Counted from the stretch's first letter, positions 22,935 through 31,008 are shown. The stretch: DNA of 33,526 nt from Streptomyces kebangsaanensis (GCF_001906585.1 NZ_JUJA01000160.1:33049-66574), one strand, 5' to 3'. Notes: a model not told the origin generated them from the letters alone. A program made the numbers and translations.

Positions 22935-23528
22935 GTGTTCGCCCGTGAGCTCTTCGTCCGCACCGCCCGGATGTCCCGCACAGGCACGATCGCCACGCCG
23001 GCCTCCACCGCGCCGGCCTCCTCCGCCTCGGCCGCGGCGTACAACGTGGGATACGGCCAGGCCGCCTTGTACAAGGCCATCACCGATGCCGACAGCACCT
23101 CGGCGAGCGGCACCCTCACCCTGCCGCGGCACTGCGTCTACACGCTGAGCACCGAACTGCCCGCCGTCACCGCGCCGATCGTCATCAACGGCAACCACGC
23201 GGTCATCACCCGCGGGTCGGGATCATTCCGCGTTCTCACCGGCAACGGCACCCCGACCGTCTCCTCCAGCGTGATCCGGAACAACCGCGCCGGCCTCGGC
23301 GGCGGCATCTACGACAACCGCGACAACGCCGTGACTCTGCACGCCACCGTGGTCACCCCCAACACCCCGAACAACTGCCGCACCGGGCCGGCCCCGGCCC
23401 CGGCTGCCTCGACTGATCCCCCCGCACTGCGCCGGCACGGCCGACGGCCCGGAGAACCACGGCCGCACGCACAACGCCCCCGCCGACGGGAAACCGTCGA
23501 CAGGGGCGTGTCGGTCGATGACCGGTGA
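22935..23528 (+). CDS. Beta-helix/choice-of-anchor type surface protein remnant, probably frameshifted
   Basis: A GTG at 22935 with GGAAGGAG 4 nt upstream opens a 197-aa frame. The N-terminus is Arg-containing then Ala/Ser/Thr-rich (a poor signal peptide). Residues about 40-85 (ALYKAITDADSTSASGTLTL, PIVINGNHAVITRGSGSFRV) and about 92-128 (SSSVIRNNRAGLGGGIYDN, TLHATVVTPNTPNNC) match right-handed beta-helix repeat proteins of actinobacteria with an Ala-Ile-...-Asn-Ala opening and NTPNNC near the end. After NNC the frame becomes Pro/Arg-rich and runs over the nusG terminator. In the frame two bases on, GPGPGCLD-stop (TGA 23414-23416) resembles the usual family ending, so an indel is likely. It is much shorter than usual relatives, as if central repeats were deleted. 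It lies opposite to, and between, nusG and rplK. Confidence 0.6.
   Translation: MFARELFVRTARMSRTGTIATPASTAPASSASAAAYNVGYGQAALYKAITDADSTSASGTLTLPRHCVYTLSTELPAVTAPIVINGNHAVITRGSGSFRVLTGNGTPTVSSSVIRNNRAGLGGGIYDNRDNAVTLHATVVTPNTPNNCRTGPAPAPAASTDPPALRRHGRRPGEPRPHAQRPRRRETVDRGVSVDDR
23474..23509. terminator. Terminator downstream of nusG (and of the convergent beta-helix gene)
   Basis: ACGCCCC (23474-23480) pairs with GGGGCGT (23503-23509), and inside it CGACGG (23484-23489) pairs with CCGTCG (23494-23499) around GAAA. It begins 28 nt beyond the nusG stop and would also serve the plus-strand gene if that ends at 23416. It separates secE-nusG from rplK-rplA. Confidence 0.7.
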
Positions 23529-23536
23529 TCGGAGAA

Positions 23537-24325
23537 CTAGTTCTTCTGGATCTGGTCGAAGGAGAGCTCGACCGGCGTCTCGCGGCCGAAGATCTCCACC
23601 AGGCCCTTGACCTTCTTCGAGTCGGGGTTGATCTCGTTGATCGTCGCCTGCAGCGTGGCGAACGGGCCGTCGGTGACGGTGACCGAGTCGCCGACCTCGA
23701 AGTCCAGCACCTGGACCTCGACCTTGCGCTGCGGGACCGGCTTGCCCTCGGCCTCGGCGGCCTCGCGGGCGGCCTTCTCCTCGGCCTCCGGGGCGAGCAT
23801 CTTCACGATCTCGTCGAGCGTCAGCGGGTACGGGTTGAAGGCGTCCCCCACGAAGCCGGTGACGCCCGGGGTGTGGCGGACGGCGCCCCAGGACTGGTCG
23901 GTCAGATCCATCCGGACGAGCACGTAGCCGGGCAGCTTGTTCTGCCGGACCGTCTTGCGCTCGCCGTTCTTGATCTGGACGATCTCCTCCTCGGGAACCT
24001 CGGCCTGGTAGATGAGGTCCTCGACGTTCAGCGAGACGGCGCGCTGCTCCAGGTTGGCCTTCACGCGCTTCTCGTAGCCGGCGTAGGTGTGGATGACGTA
24101 CCACTCGCCGGGCAGCGTGCGCAGCTCCTCGCGGAGCTTGGCGACCGGGTCGGCCTCGGTCTCCGGCTCCTTCTCCACGTGGACGGCGGCCTCCTCGGCC
24201 GGTTCGCCCGCAGCGGCCTCGACAGCCTCGGCCTCGTCGACCTCGTCCGCACCCTCGACGATGTCGAGCTCGTCAGCCACGGACTCGGTCGGCTCGATGG
24301 CGTCGTTCAGGTTCGGGTCAGACAC
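23537..24325 (-). CDS. nusG: Transcription termination/antitermination factor NusG
   Basis: A 262-aa cytoplasmic factor that binds the RNA polymerase clamp and links it to Rho or the ribosome. Residues 1-72 are an acidic, Glu/Ala-rich extension typical of streptomycete NusG. The NGN domain runs from about 74 ([19 protein letters not shown]) through [11 protein letters not shown] and [12 protein letters not shown] to about 160. A charged linker of about 35 residues ([14 protein letters not shown]) precedes the C-terminal KOW domain ([19 protein letters not shown]). The GTG at 24325 is preceded by AGGAAG at a longish distance. It lies 80 nt after secE, with a hairpin in between, and ends at a terminator rather than running directly into rplK. 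Confidence 0.97.
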   Translation of the reverse strand: MSDPNLNDAIEPTESVADELDIVEGADEVDEAEAVEAAAGEPAEEAAVHVEKEPETEADPVAKLREELRTLPGEWYVIHTYAGYEKRVKANLEQRAVSLNVEDLIYQAEVPEEEIVQIKNGERKTVRQNKLPGYVLVRMDLTDQSWGAVRHTPGVTGFVGDAFNPYPLTLDEIVKMLAPEAEEKAAREAAEAEGKPVPQRKVEVQVLDFEVGDSVTVTDGPFATLQATINEINPDSKKVKGLVEIFGRETPVELSFDQIQKN

Positions 24326-24363
24326 GGTGGCTGCTTCTTCCTGGATACATAGGGGTGGAACAT

Positions 24364-24398
24364 GCGAAAGGGGCGCCGGGTACCACGGCGCCCTTCGC
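24364..24398 (-). promoter_or_regulatory. Hairpin in the secE-nusG gap
   Basis: GGGCGCCG (24371-24378) pairs with CGGCGCCC (24386-24393), extended outward by GCGAA/TTCGC with a small bulge. It fills most of the 80-nt gap and starts 8 nt beyond the secE stop. It could lower read-through into nusG or protect the secE mRNA end; a role is not established. Confidence 0.5.
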
Positions 24399-24405
24399 TC
24401 TTGGC

Positions 24406-24693
24406 TCAGCCGAAGACGTACTTGGCCGCGTGGTCGAGCCCATAGTCAATCACGGTCACCAGGCCGATCATGATGGTGACGAAGACAATCACCACGGTGG
24501 TGTACGTCGTCAGCTGGCTGCGAGTGGGCCAGACGACCTTGCGGAGTTCCGCGATGACCTGGCGGTAGAAGAGGGCAAGGCGCTTCAGCGGGCCCTTCTT
24601 GGCGCGCTTGCCGCCCTTGCGGGACTTCTTCTTGGACTCCGCTACTTCATCCTGGGCATCAGGCGTGTCGAGGGAGCCCACGGCGTCCGTCAT
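24406..24693 (-). CDS. secE: Preprotein translocase subunit SecE
   Basis: A 95-aa membrane subunit that clamps SecY in the SecYEG translocon. A hydrophilic N-terminus with a basic stretch ([14 protein letters not shown], 20-33) leads to the amphipathic [20 protein letters not shown] (42-61) and a single transmembrane helix (about 62-83). The single-span form is the norm in actinobacteria. The ATG at 24693 follows GAGG. It lies 107 nt downstream of tRNA-Trp on the same strand without a terminator in between, so cotranscription with the tRNA is likely. Confidence 0.97.
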   Translation of the reverse strand: MTDAVGSLDTPDAQDEVAESKKKSRKGGKRAKKGPLKRLALFYRQVIAELRKVVWPTRSQLTTYTTVVIVFVTIMIGLVTVIDYGLDHAAKYVFG

Positions 24694-24800
24694 TCGTCCT
24701 CACCTGATTCCGGGTCGTGGCCGTGCCGCGCCCGGTCGAGCCGCACGGCGGTGCATTGCTGTACGTACATGCGCACACACCCTGGCGATGGTGCGTGTAG

Positions 24801-24873
24801 CAGGGCCGGAGGGACTCGAACCCCCAACCGCTGGTTTTGGAGACCAGTGCTCTACCAATTGAGCTACGACCCT
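24801..24873 (-). tRNA. tRNA-Trp (anticodon CCA)
   Basis: 73 nt on the minus strand. Acceptor AGGGTCG pairs with CGGCCCT (one G-T pair), discriminator G. The D-arm has AGCTCAATTGGTAGAGC. Anticodon stem CTGGT/ACCAG encloses CTCCAAA with anticodon CCA. The T-loop is TTCGAGT. The 3' CCA is not encoded. A tRNA-Trp directly ahead of secE is a conserved arrangement in actinobacteria. Confidence 0.97.
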
Positions 24874-25191
24874 TTGTGTGCCCCCCAACGTACCGCATCC
24901 GACCGGATGCTCGATGTGCACCGGGTACGGCGGCGGCTGCTGAAGGCCAACGAGGTGAGAGTGTACGTGGTCAGGCGCCGGTCGTCGAACGGAAAGCGCC
25001 CAAAGGTGCTTCGTCGGCGGAAGATCGGCGGCGGATCGTCCGGAAACCGGCCACACCTCCCCTGGTCACGGCGTCCGGGACGCATCCGGGCCACATCCGC
25101 CCCCGCGGGCGCGGGCCCACGGACCGGCAGGGCGGTCCAGGGGGCGAAACCGAAGTGCCGCGGCCGTTTCCGGTCTGGAACGATGGGCGGT
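24874..25191. promoter_or_regulatory. Divergent promoter region between tRNA-Trp and aspC
   Basis: This 318-bp stretch holds no convincing gene. On the minus strand TACGTT (24887-24892) is a plausible -10 for tRNA-Trp, 13 nt from its 5' end, but the -35 place lacks a TTGACA-like hexamer. It is occupied instead by a perfect inverted repeat, GCATCCG-AC-CGGATGC (24895-24910), which could bind a regulator. No clear promoter for aspC is visible; its start has a poor ribosome site, so a leaderless or near-leaderless transcript is possible. Confidence 0.4.
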
Positions 25192-26418
<1,227 letters not shown>

Positions 26419-26435
26419 GCTCCGCTTCTGTGTGC

Positions 26436-26475
26436 GGGCGCGCCGGGCCACTCATGCGAGTGGCCCGGCGCGCCC
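26436..26475 (+). terminator. Strong terminator downstream of aspC
   Basis: A perfect 18-bp stem (26436-26453 with 26458-26475) with an ATGC loop, followed by CTTCGTTTGTG. It begins 17 nt beyond the aspC stop and isolates aspC from the adenosine deaminase gene. Confidence 0.88.
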
Positions 26476-26550
26476 CTTCGTTTGTGCGAGCAAGACCACG
26501 AATGGGGAAACGACTACCGGGGCGCGGGGAACGTACGGCACCATCCAGGA

Positions 26551-27582
26551 ATGGAGCGTGTACGTGATCTCTCTGAGCTGCCGAAAGCCCATCTGCACCT
26601 GCACTTCACCGGGTCGATGCGGCCCACCACCCTGCTGGAGCTGGCCGACAAGTACGGCGTACGGCTGCCCGAGGCGCTGACGGAGGCCCTGTTCAGCGGG
26701 GAGCCGCCGAAGCTGCGGGCGACGGACGAGCGGGGCTGGTTCCGCTTCCAGCGGCTGTACGACGCGGCGCGCTCCTGCCTGCGGGAGCCGGAGGACATCC
26801 GGCGCCTGGTGCGGGAGGCCGCCGAGGAGGACGTCAAGGACGGCTCCGGGTGGCTGGAGATCCAGGTCGACCCGACCTCGTACGCCCCGCGCCTGGGCGG
26901 GCTGATCCCGGCGCTGGAGATCATCCTGGACGCGGTGGAGGCGGCGTCGCGCGAGACGGGCCTGGGGATGCGGGTGCTGGTCGCCGCGAACCGTATGAAG
27001 CACCCCCTGGACGCGCGCACGCTGGCCCGGCTGGCCGTGCGCTACCGCGACCGCGGCGTGGTCGGCTTCGGCCTGTCGAACGACGAGCGCCGTGGCATGG
27101 CGCGGGACTTCGACCGGGCGTTCGCGATCGCCCGGACCGGCGGCCTGTTCGCGGCCCCGCACGGCGGCGAGCTGACCGGCCCGGCCTCGGTCCGCGACTG
27201 CCTGGACGACCTGCGGGCCCACCGGGTGGGCCACGGGGTGCGCGCGGCGGAGGACCCGCACCTGCTGCGGCGCCTCGCCGACCGGGGCGTGACCTGCGAG
27301 GTGTGCCCGGCGTCGAACGTGGCCCTCGGGGTGTACGACAAACCGGAGGACGTCCCCCTGCGCACGCTCTTCGAGGCCGGCGTCCCGATGGCCCTGGGTG
27401 CCGACGACCCCCTCCTGTTCGGCTCCCGCCTGGCGGCCCAGTACGACATCGCCCGCCGCCACCACGCCTTCACGGACGCCGAGCTGGCGGAACTCGCCCG
27501 CCAGTCGATCCGCGCGTCGGCGGCCCCGGAGGACGTCCGGGCGAAGCTGCTGTCGGGGGTGGACGACTGGCTGGCGGGCTGA
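26551..27582 (+). CDS. Adenosine deaminase family protein
   Basis: A 343-aa metal-dependent purine deaminase of the amidohydrolase superfamily, probably converting adenosine (or a related adenine compound) to inosine for salvage. The metal ligands His16 and His18 lie in KAHLHLHFTGSM. The later motifs are all present: GFGLSNDE, PHGGELTG (His and catalytic Glu), HRVGHGV, CPASNVALGV and GADDPLLFGS (Asp pair). In typical adenosine deaminase the third motif is closer to GxDLAGDE and the fourth CPTSN, so specificity may differ. The ATG at 26551 begins just before the conserved core; its only ribosome-like site, AGGA, abuts the start. TACGGC about 12 nt upstream could be a -10 for a near-leaderless transcript. 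It converges with the next gene, with 10 bp between the stops. Confidence 0.88.
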   Translation: MERVRDLSELPKAHLHLHFTGSMRPTTLLELADKYGVRLPEALTEALFSGEPPKLRATDERGWFRFQRLYDAARSCLREPEDIRRLVREAAEEDVKDGSGWLEIQVDPTSYAPRLGGLIPALEIILDAVEAASRETGLGMRVLVAANRMKHPLDARTLARLAVRYRDRGVVGFGLSNDERRGMARDFDRAFAIARTGGLFAAPHGGELTGPASVRDCLDDLRAHRVGHGVRAAEDPHLLRRLADRGVTCEVCPASNVALGVYDKPEDVPLRTLFEAGVPMALGADDPLLFGSRLAAQYDIARRHHAFTDAELAELARQSIRASAAPEDVRAKLLSGVDDWLAG

Positions 27583-27592
27583 GCCGCGCCGG

Positions 27593-28315
27593 TCAGGAGC
27601 GGGCCGTGGCACCGACCACGATGGGCAGTGTCTCCTTGTCGAAGATGCCTCCGGACAGGTGATCGGGGATGGCCCTGCCGTTGACCTTCATCGTGGGCGT
27701 GCCGGACACCCCCGACTTCTGGAAGGCCTCCTCGGAGGCCGTCACGAAGTCGCGGTGCTTCATGCCCTCGACCGCCGCGTCGAACTCCGTGCCGCGCAGG
27801 CCCGGGACCTGGGAGGCCCGGTCGAGCAGGAACGCGTCGGTGTAGCCGTCGACGGCCTCCTCGGGCTGGTGGGCGAAGAGCGCCTCGTGGTACTCGACGA
27901 ACTTGCCGGCGTCCAGGGCGGCCCGCAGGGCGTTGGCGGCCTTCTTCGATCCCTGGCCGCCGAGCTTGTCGTCGAGGAACGAGGCGAGCGTGTACTCGGC
28001 CCGGACCTCGCCGGACAGGACCATCTCGCGCAGTCCCTCGCCGCCGCCCTGGTTCTCGAACTCCGCGCAGACCGGGCAGCGCAGGTCCTCGTACACATGG
28101 ACGACGATCTCCGCGCGCGGGGATCCCACGCGGATGGTGGAGCCGTCGGGCGCGAGCGCCTCGGGGATCTCCGCCACGTCCTTGTACGCCGTCGGTGCGT
28201 CCGGCTTCCCGTCCCCGGCCTCGGCGTGTCCCTCGCCGCACCCCGTGGCGAGCACGCCCACCAGGACGGCAGCGGCCGCGGCCGCGAGGACACGTCTGCC
28301 GTGTCGCTCCCCCAT
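27593..28315 (-). CDS. DsbA-like thioredoxin-fold lipoprotein
   Basis: A 240-aa predicted lipoprotein. Basic start GERHGRR, hydrophobic core, and lipobox LATGC with Cys26. The thioredoxin fold begins at about 68 (EIVVHVYEDLRCPVCAEF) with active-site Cys80-Pro-Val-Cys83, has an inserted helical domain, and ends with the cis-Pro stretch VSGTPTMKVNG. This matches the DSBA-like family used for disulfide formation or isomerisation on exported proteins at the outer face of the membrane. The ATG at 28315 follows a purine-rich GGGGAGGGGAAG. It is separated from murB by 90 bp that contain a triple 16-bp repeat. Confidence 0.9.
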   Translation of the reverse strand: MGERHGRRVLAAAAAAVLVGVLATGCGEGHAEAGDGKPDAPTAYKDVAEIPEALAPDGSTIRVGSPRAEIVVHVYEDLRCPVCAEFENQGGGEGLREMVLSGEVRAEYTLASFLDDKLGGQGSKKAANALRAALDAGKFVEYHEALFAHQPEEAVDGYTDAFLLDRASQVPGLRGTEFDAAVEGMKHRDFVTASEEAFQKSGVSGTPTMKVNGRAIPDHLSGGIFDKETLPIVVGATARS

Positions 28316-28330
28316 GTTCTTCCCCTCCCC

Positions 28331-28378
28331 TTGTTCCGCCCGTGCCTTGGTCCGCCCGTGCCCTGTTCCGCCCGTGCC
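28331..28378. repeat. Three tandem 16-bp repeats upstream of the DsbA-like gene
   Basis: Units at 28331-28346, 28347-28362 and 28363-28378 share TCCGCCCGTGCC and differ only in their first four bases (TTGT, TTGG, CTGT). They fill the gap between the murB stop (28406) and the DsbA-like start (28315), so they would sit in the leader or promoter of the latter. Confidence 0.9.
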
Positions 28379-28405
28379 TCGTGAACCTGCGGGCAGTCGC
28401 GGTGC

Positions 28406-29461
28406 CTACAGGCTCACGCCCACCGTCACCGGCTCGTTGACCAGGGTGATGCCGAAGGTCTCGCGGACGCCGGCCACGACCTCGCGGGCCAGGGCCAGCA
28501 GGTCCTCCGTGGTCGCGCCGCCGCGGTTGGTGAGGGCGAGGGTGTGCTTGGTGGAGATGCGGGCCGGGCCGGTGCCGTAGCCCTTGGTGAAGCCGGCCTT
28601 GTCGATCAGCCAGGCAGCGGAGGTCTTGGTGTGGCCCTCCCCCGCCGGGTACGCGGGCGGCTCGACGCCCTCGCCCAGCCGCTCCCGCACGCGCGCGCGG
28701 AAGACGGCGAAGTCGGCGTCCGTGAGGATCGGGTTGGTGAAGAAGGAGCCGGCCGACCAGGTGTCGTGGTCCTCGGGGTCCAGCACCATGCCCTTCCCGG
28801 CGCGCAGCTTCAGCACGGTGTCGCGGGCGGTGGCGAGCGGCACCCGGTCGCCCACCTCGACGCCGAGGGCGCGGGCGGTCTCGGCGTACTTGACGGGCGC
28901 CGACAGCCCGTCCGCGTCCTCCAGCCGGAAGCGGACGCGCAGGACGACGTACCGCTCGGGGTCGGCCTTGAAGCGGCTGTGGCGGTAGGTGAACGCGCAC
29001 TCCCCGTTCGCCAGGGTCACCGTCTCGCCCGCCCGGCGGTCGTAGGCGATGACCTCGGTGATGGTGGTGGACACCTCCTGGCCGTACGCCCCGACGTTCT
29101 GGATCGGGGTCGCGCCGGCGGAGCCGGGGATGCCGGACAGGCACTCGACGCCCGCGAGGCCGGCCTCGACGGTGCGGGCCACCGCGTCGGTCCAGACCTC
29201 GCCGGCGGCCAGCTCCAGCGTCGTGCCGCTGAGCTCGAAACCGCGGGTGGCGATGCGCAGGGCGGTGCCGTCGAAGCCCTTGTCGCCGATGACCAGGTTG
29301 GAGCCGCCGCCGATGAGCAGCAGCGGGGTGCCTCCGGCGTCGGCCTCGCGGACGGCGTCGATCACCTCGGCGTCGGTGGCCGCGGTGATCAGCCGGGTCG
29401 CGGGGCCGCCCAGCCGGAAGGTGGTCAGCGGGGCGAGGGGCGCATCGTGGAGTTCCTGCAC
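28406..29461 (-). CDS. murB: UDP-N-acetylenolpyruvoylglucosamine reductase
   Basis: A 351-aa cytoplasmic FAD enzyme that reduces UDP-GlcNAc-enolpyruvate with NADPH to UDP-MurNAc, the second committed step of peptidoglycan synthesis. It has LTTFRLGGPA at the start, the FAD-binding GGGSNLVIGDKG, GIPGSAGATPIQNVGAYGQE, YRHSRFK, the catalytic Ser region AGSFFTNPIL, and the C-terminal ISTKHTLALTNRG. I prefer the GTG at 29461 (MQELHDAPLAP), just ahead of the core; a TAGTCT 7 nt upstream of it could be a -10 for a leaderless mRNA. GTG codons at 29485 (GAGG 8 nt upstream) and 29491 are alternatives adding 8 or 10 residues. Neighbours are not cell-wall genes. Confidence 0.95.
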   Translation of the reverse strand: MQELHDAPLAPLTTFRLGGPATRLITAATDAEVIDAVREADAGGTPLLLIGGGSNLVIGDKGFDGTALRIATRGFELSGTTLELAAGEVWTDAVARTVEAGLAGVECLSGIPGSAGATPIQNVGAYGQEVSTTITEVIAYDRRAGETVTLANGECAFTYRHSRFKADPERYVVLRVRFRLEDADGLSAPVKYAETARALGVEVGDRVPLATARDTVLKLRAGKGMVLDPEDHDTWSAGSFFTNPILTDADFAVFRARVRERLGEGVEPPAYPAGEGHTKTSAAWLIDKAGFTKGYGTGPARISTKHTLALTNRGGATTEDLLALAREVVAGVRETFGITLVNEPVTVGVSL

Positions 29462-29490
29462 GCGCCCAAGACTACGAGACCCCACTGACA

Positions 29491-29510
29491 CGGCCTCGTA
29501 CGGCCTCGTA
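29491..29510. repeat. Tandem 10-bp repeat upstream of murB
   Basis: CGGCCTCGTA occurs twice head-to-tail, between the murB start and the hadB-like stop. On the minus strand each unit carries GAGG, so one copy may serve as the murB ribosome-binding site if the upstream GTG starts are used. Confidence 0.7.
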
Positions 29511-29539
29511 CGCCGACGGCTCGCCCACGCCGCGGGCCG

Positions 29540-29968
29540 TCAGGCCAGTCGTACGACCGCCCGGGACATCCCGAGGACCTTCTGCCCGCCGCTCATGGCC
29601 GTCAGGTCGATCCGTACGGTGTTGTCGTCGAGCTTGGCCGCCACCTTGCCGGCGACCTCGATCAGGGCACCCTTGTCGTCGTCCGGGACGACGACGGGCT
29701 TGGTGAAGCGGACGCCGTACTCGACGACGGCGCCGGGGTCGCCGACCCAGTCGGTGACGACGCGGATCGCCTCGGCCATGGTGAACATGCCGTGCGCGAT
29801 CACGTCCGGCAGGCCGACCTCCTTGGCGAACCTCTCGTTCCAGTGGATGGGGTTGAAGTCCCCGGAGGCGCCCGCGTACTGGACGAGGGCGGCGCGGGTC
29901 ACGGGGAAGGTCCGGGCCGGGAGCTCGGTGCCGACCTCGACGTCGTCGTAGGCGATCTTCGCTGCCAT
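29540..29968 (-). CDS. MaoC-like hot-dog dehydratase (HadB type)
   Basis: A 142-aa single hot-dog-fold protein of the MaoC/(R)-3-hydroxyacyl dehydratase family. It starts MAAKIAYDDVEVGTELPART. The hydratase-2 catalytic motif YAGASGDFNPIHWN carries Asp37 and His42, followed by GLPDVIAHGMFTM. The partner gene upstream lacks this full motif, as in mycobacterial HadAB, where HadB is the catalytic half of a heterodimer that dehydrates 3-hydroxyacyl-ACP. The ATG at 29968 follows GAGGAA and lies only 7 nt after the partner's stop codon, indicating translational coupling. Streptomycetes have no mycolic acids, so its substrate is unknown. Confidence 0.92.
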   Translation of the reverse strand: MAAKIAYDDVEVGTELPARTFPVTRAALVQYAGASGDFNPIHWNERFAKEVGLPDVIAHGMFTMAEAIRVVTDWVGDPGAVVEYGVRFTKPVVVPDDDKGALIEVAGKVAAKLDDNTVRIDLTAMSGGQKVLGMSRAVVRLA

Positions 29969-29975
29969 CGGTTCC

Positions 29976-30428
29976 TCATGCCTCCTCGGCCGCGCGGGCC
30001 ACCAGCTTGGTCCAGGCGGTCACGACGTGCTCGCCGGTCTCGTCGTGCACCTCGCCGCGGACGTCCAGGATGTCGTTGCCGGCCAGGGACTTGACCGCCT
30101 CGATGGTGGAGGTGACGGCGAGCCGGTCGCCGGCGCGCACGGGCCGGGTGTAGGCGAACTTCTGGTCGCCGTGCACCACGCGGCTGTAGTCGAGGCCGAG
30201 CTGCGGGTCCTCGATGACCTGCCCGGCGGCCTTGAAGGTGATCGCGAAGACGAAGGTCGGCGGTGCGATCACATCCGGATGGCCGAGCGCCTTGGCGGCC
30301 TCCGGGTCCGTGTAGGCCGGGTTGGCGTCTCCCACCGCCTCCGCGAACTCACGGATCTTCTCCCGCCCGACCTCGTAGGGGGCGGTGGGCGGGTAGGACC
30401 GCCCCACGAAGGACTGGTCGAGCGCCAT
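29976..30428 (-). CDS. FAS1-like / HadA-type dehydratase subunit (UPF0336)
   Basis: A 150-aa hot-dog protein (MALDQSFVGRSYPPTAPYEV). It contains REFAEAVGDANPAYTD, APPTFVFAIT and VVHGDQKFAYTRPVRAGD, typical of the UPF0336 family and of the structural or substrate-binding half of HadAB dimers. At the MaoC catalytic site the sequence is GDANPAYTD, so the His of the GDFNPIH motif is missing and it probably depends on the following gene for catalysis. The ATG at 30428 follows AGGAGGTG, spaced 8 nt. It lies downstream of rpmG but behind a strong terminator, so it likely has a promoter within 30429-30474 or receives read-through. Confidence 0.92.
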   Translation of the reverse strand: MALDQSFVGRSYPPTAPYEVGREKIREFAEAVGDANPAYTDPEAAKALGHPDVIAPPTFVFAITFKAAGQVIEDPQLGLDYSRVVHGDQKFAYTRPVRAGDRLAVTSTIEAVKSLAGNDILDVRGEVHDETGEHVVTAWTKLVARAAEEA

Positions 30429-30474
30429 GGCTCGGCACCTCCTGGTGTCAGCTGGGGTTTTCCCACATGAAACA

Positions 30475-30512
30475 ACATGAGGCCGCCCCCAGGTGCGGGG
30501 GCGGCCTCATGT
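30475..30512 (-). terminator. Terminator downstream of rpmG
   Basis: A perfect 16-bp stem (30475-30490 with 30497-30512) with a 6-nt loop begins 13 nt beyond the rpmG stop. The minus strand continues TTGTTTCATGTGGG, a T-containing tail. It separates rpmG from the HadA-type gene. Confidence 0.87.
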
Positions 30513-30525
30513 ATGAGGTTTTGCT

Positions 30526-30690
30526 TTATCGCGTCTCGCGGTGCGCGGTGTGCGCGTTGCAACGCGGGCAGTGCTTCTTCATCTCAAGACGGTCCGGGTT
30601 GTTACGCCGGTTCTTCTTGGTGATGTAGTTCCGCTCCTTGCACTCCACGCAGGCCAGCGTGATCTTCGGGCGGACGTCGGTGGCAGCCAC
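30526..30690 (-). CDS. rpmG: 50S ribosomal protein L33 (zinc-binding C+ form)
   Basis: A 54-aa large-subunit protein near the E site. It reads [18 protein letters not shown] and ends [15 protein letters not shown]. Cys14, Cys17, Cys41 and Cys44 form two CxxC knuckles, marking the zinc-containing form; streptomycetes often also have a Cys-free, zinc-starvation copy controlled by Zur elsewhere. The GTG at 30690 follows AAGGAG, spaced 8 nt. It is downstream of tRNA-Met and tRNA-Thr, as in mycobacteria, and followed by a strong terminator. Confidence 0.97.
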   Translation of the reverse strand: MAATDVRPKITLACVECKERNYITKKNRRNNPDRLEMKKHCPRCNAHTAHRETR

Positions 30691-30733
30691 GTGAGTGCTC
30701 CTTGACGAACGGGTGGGTTTTCAACGCAGAAAG

Positions 30734-30771
30734 AGTAGCCGATCGAAGGACCGACCCCGCAATCGGCTACT
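30734..30771 (-). terminator. Hairpin with T-rich tail after tRNA-Met
   Basis: AGTAGCCGAT (30734-30743) pairs perfectly with ATCGGCTACT (30762-30771) around an 18-nt loop; on the minus strand the stem is followed by CTTTCTG. It begins 5 nt beyond the tRNA-Met 3' end and probably terminates the tRNA transcript. TACTCT at its end could also serve as a -10 for rpmG, although the -35 match is poor. Confidence 0.6.
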
Positions 30772-30776
30772 TGGAG

Positions 30777-30849
30777 TAGCGGTGACCGGACTTGAACCGG
30801 TGACACAGCGATTATGAGCCGCTTGCTCTACCGACTGAGCTACACCGCT
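30777..30849 (-). tRNA. tRNA-Met (elongator, anticodon CAT)
   Basis: 73 nt on the minus strand. Acceptor AGCGGTG/CACCGCT is fully paired, discriminator A. The D-arm has AGCTCAGTCGGTAGAGC, the anticodon loop is CTCATAA (CAU), and the T-loop is TTCAAGT. It has a paired first base pair and lacks the GGG/CCC anticodon stem of initiator tRNA, so it is an elongator. The 3' CCA is not encoded. A short stem (CCCGCC/GGCGGG, 30864-30879) lies between it and tRNA-Thr and may help processing. Confidence 0.96.
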
Positions 30850-30894
30850 GCGATGCGATGGGCCCCGCCTGACGGCGGGAACCTCTCACATCAG

Positions 30895-30967
30895 AGCCCC
30901 AAAACGGAATCGAACCGTTGACCTTCTCCTTACCATGGAGACGCTCTGCCGACTGAGCTATTGGGGC
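30895..30967 (-). tRNA. tRNA-Thr (anticodon GGT)
   Basis: 73 nt on the minus strand. Acceptor GCCCCAA/TTGGGGC is fully paired, with T as discriminator. The D-arm has AGCTCAGTCGGCAGAGC, the anticodon stem TCTCC/GGAGA encloses ATGGTAA (anticodon GGU), and the T-loop is TTCGATT. The 3' CCA is not encoded. It heads a tRNA-Thr/tRNA-Met pair. Confidence 0.96.
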
Positions 30968-30978
30968 GAGCGAGGAAG

Positions 30979-31008
30979 ACATTACACGCTCCGCCGCCGT
31001 ACACCCAA
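30979..31008 (-). promoter_or_regulatory. Candidate promoter of the tRNA-Thr/tRNA-Met unit
   Basis: On the minus strand TTGGGT (31003-31008) and TAATGT (30979-30984) are spaced by 18 nt. Transcription would start near 30972, about 5 nt before the mature tRNA-Thr. The position fits a tRNA promoter better than the hexamers do. Confidence 0.5.
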
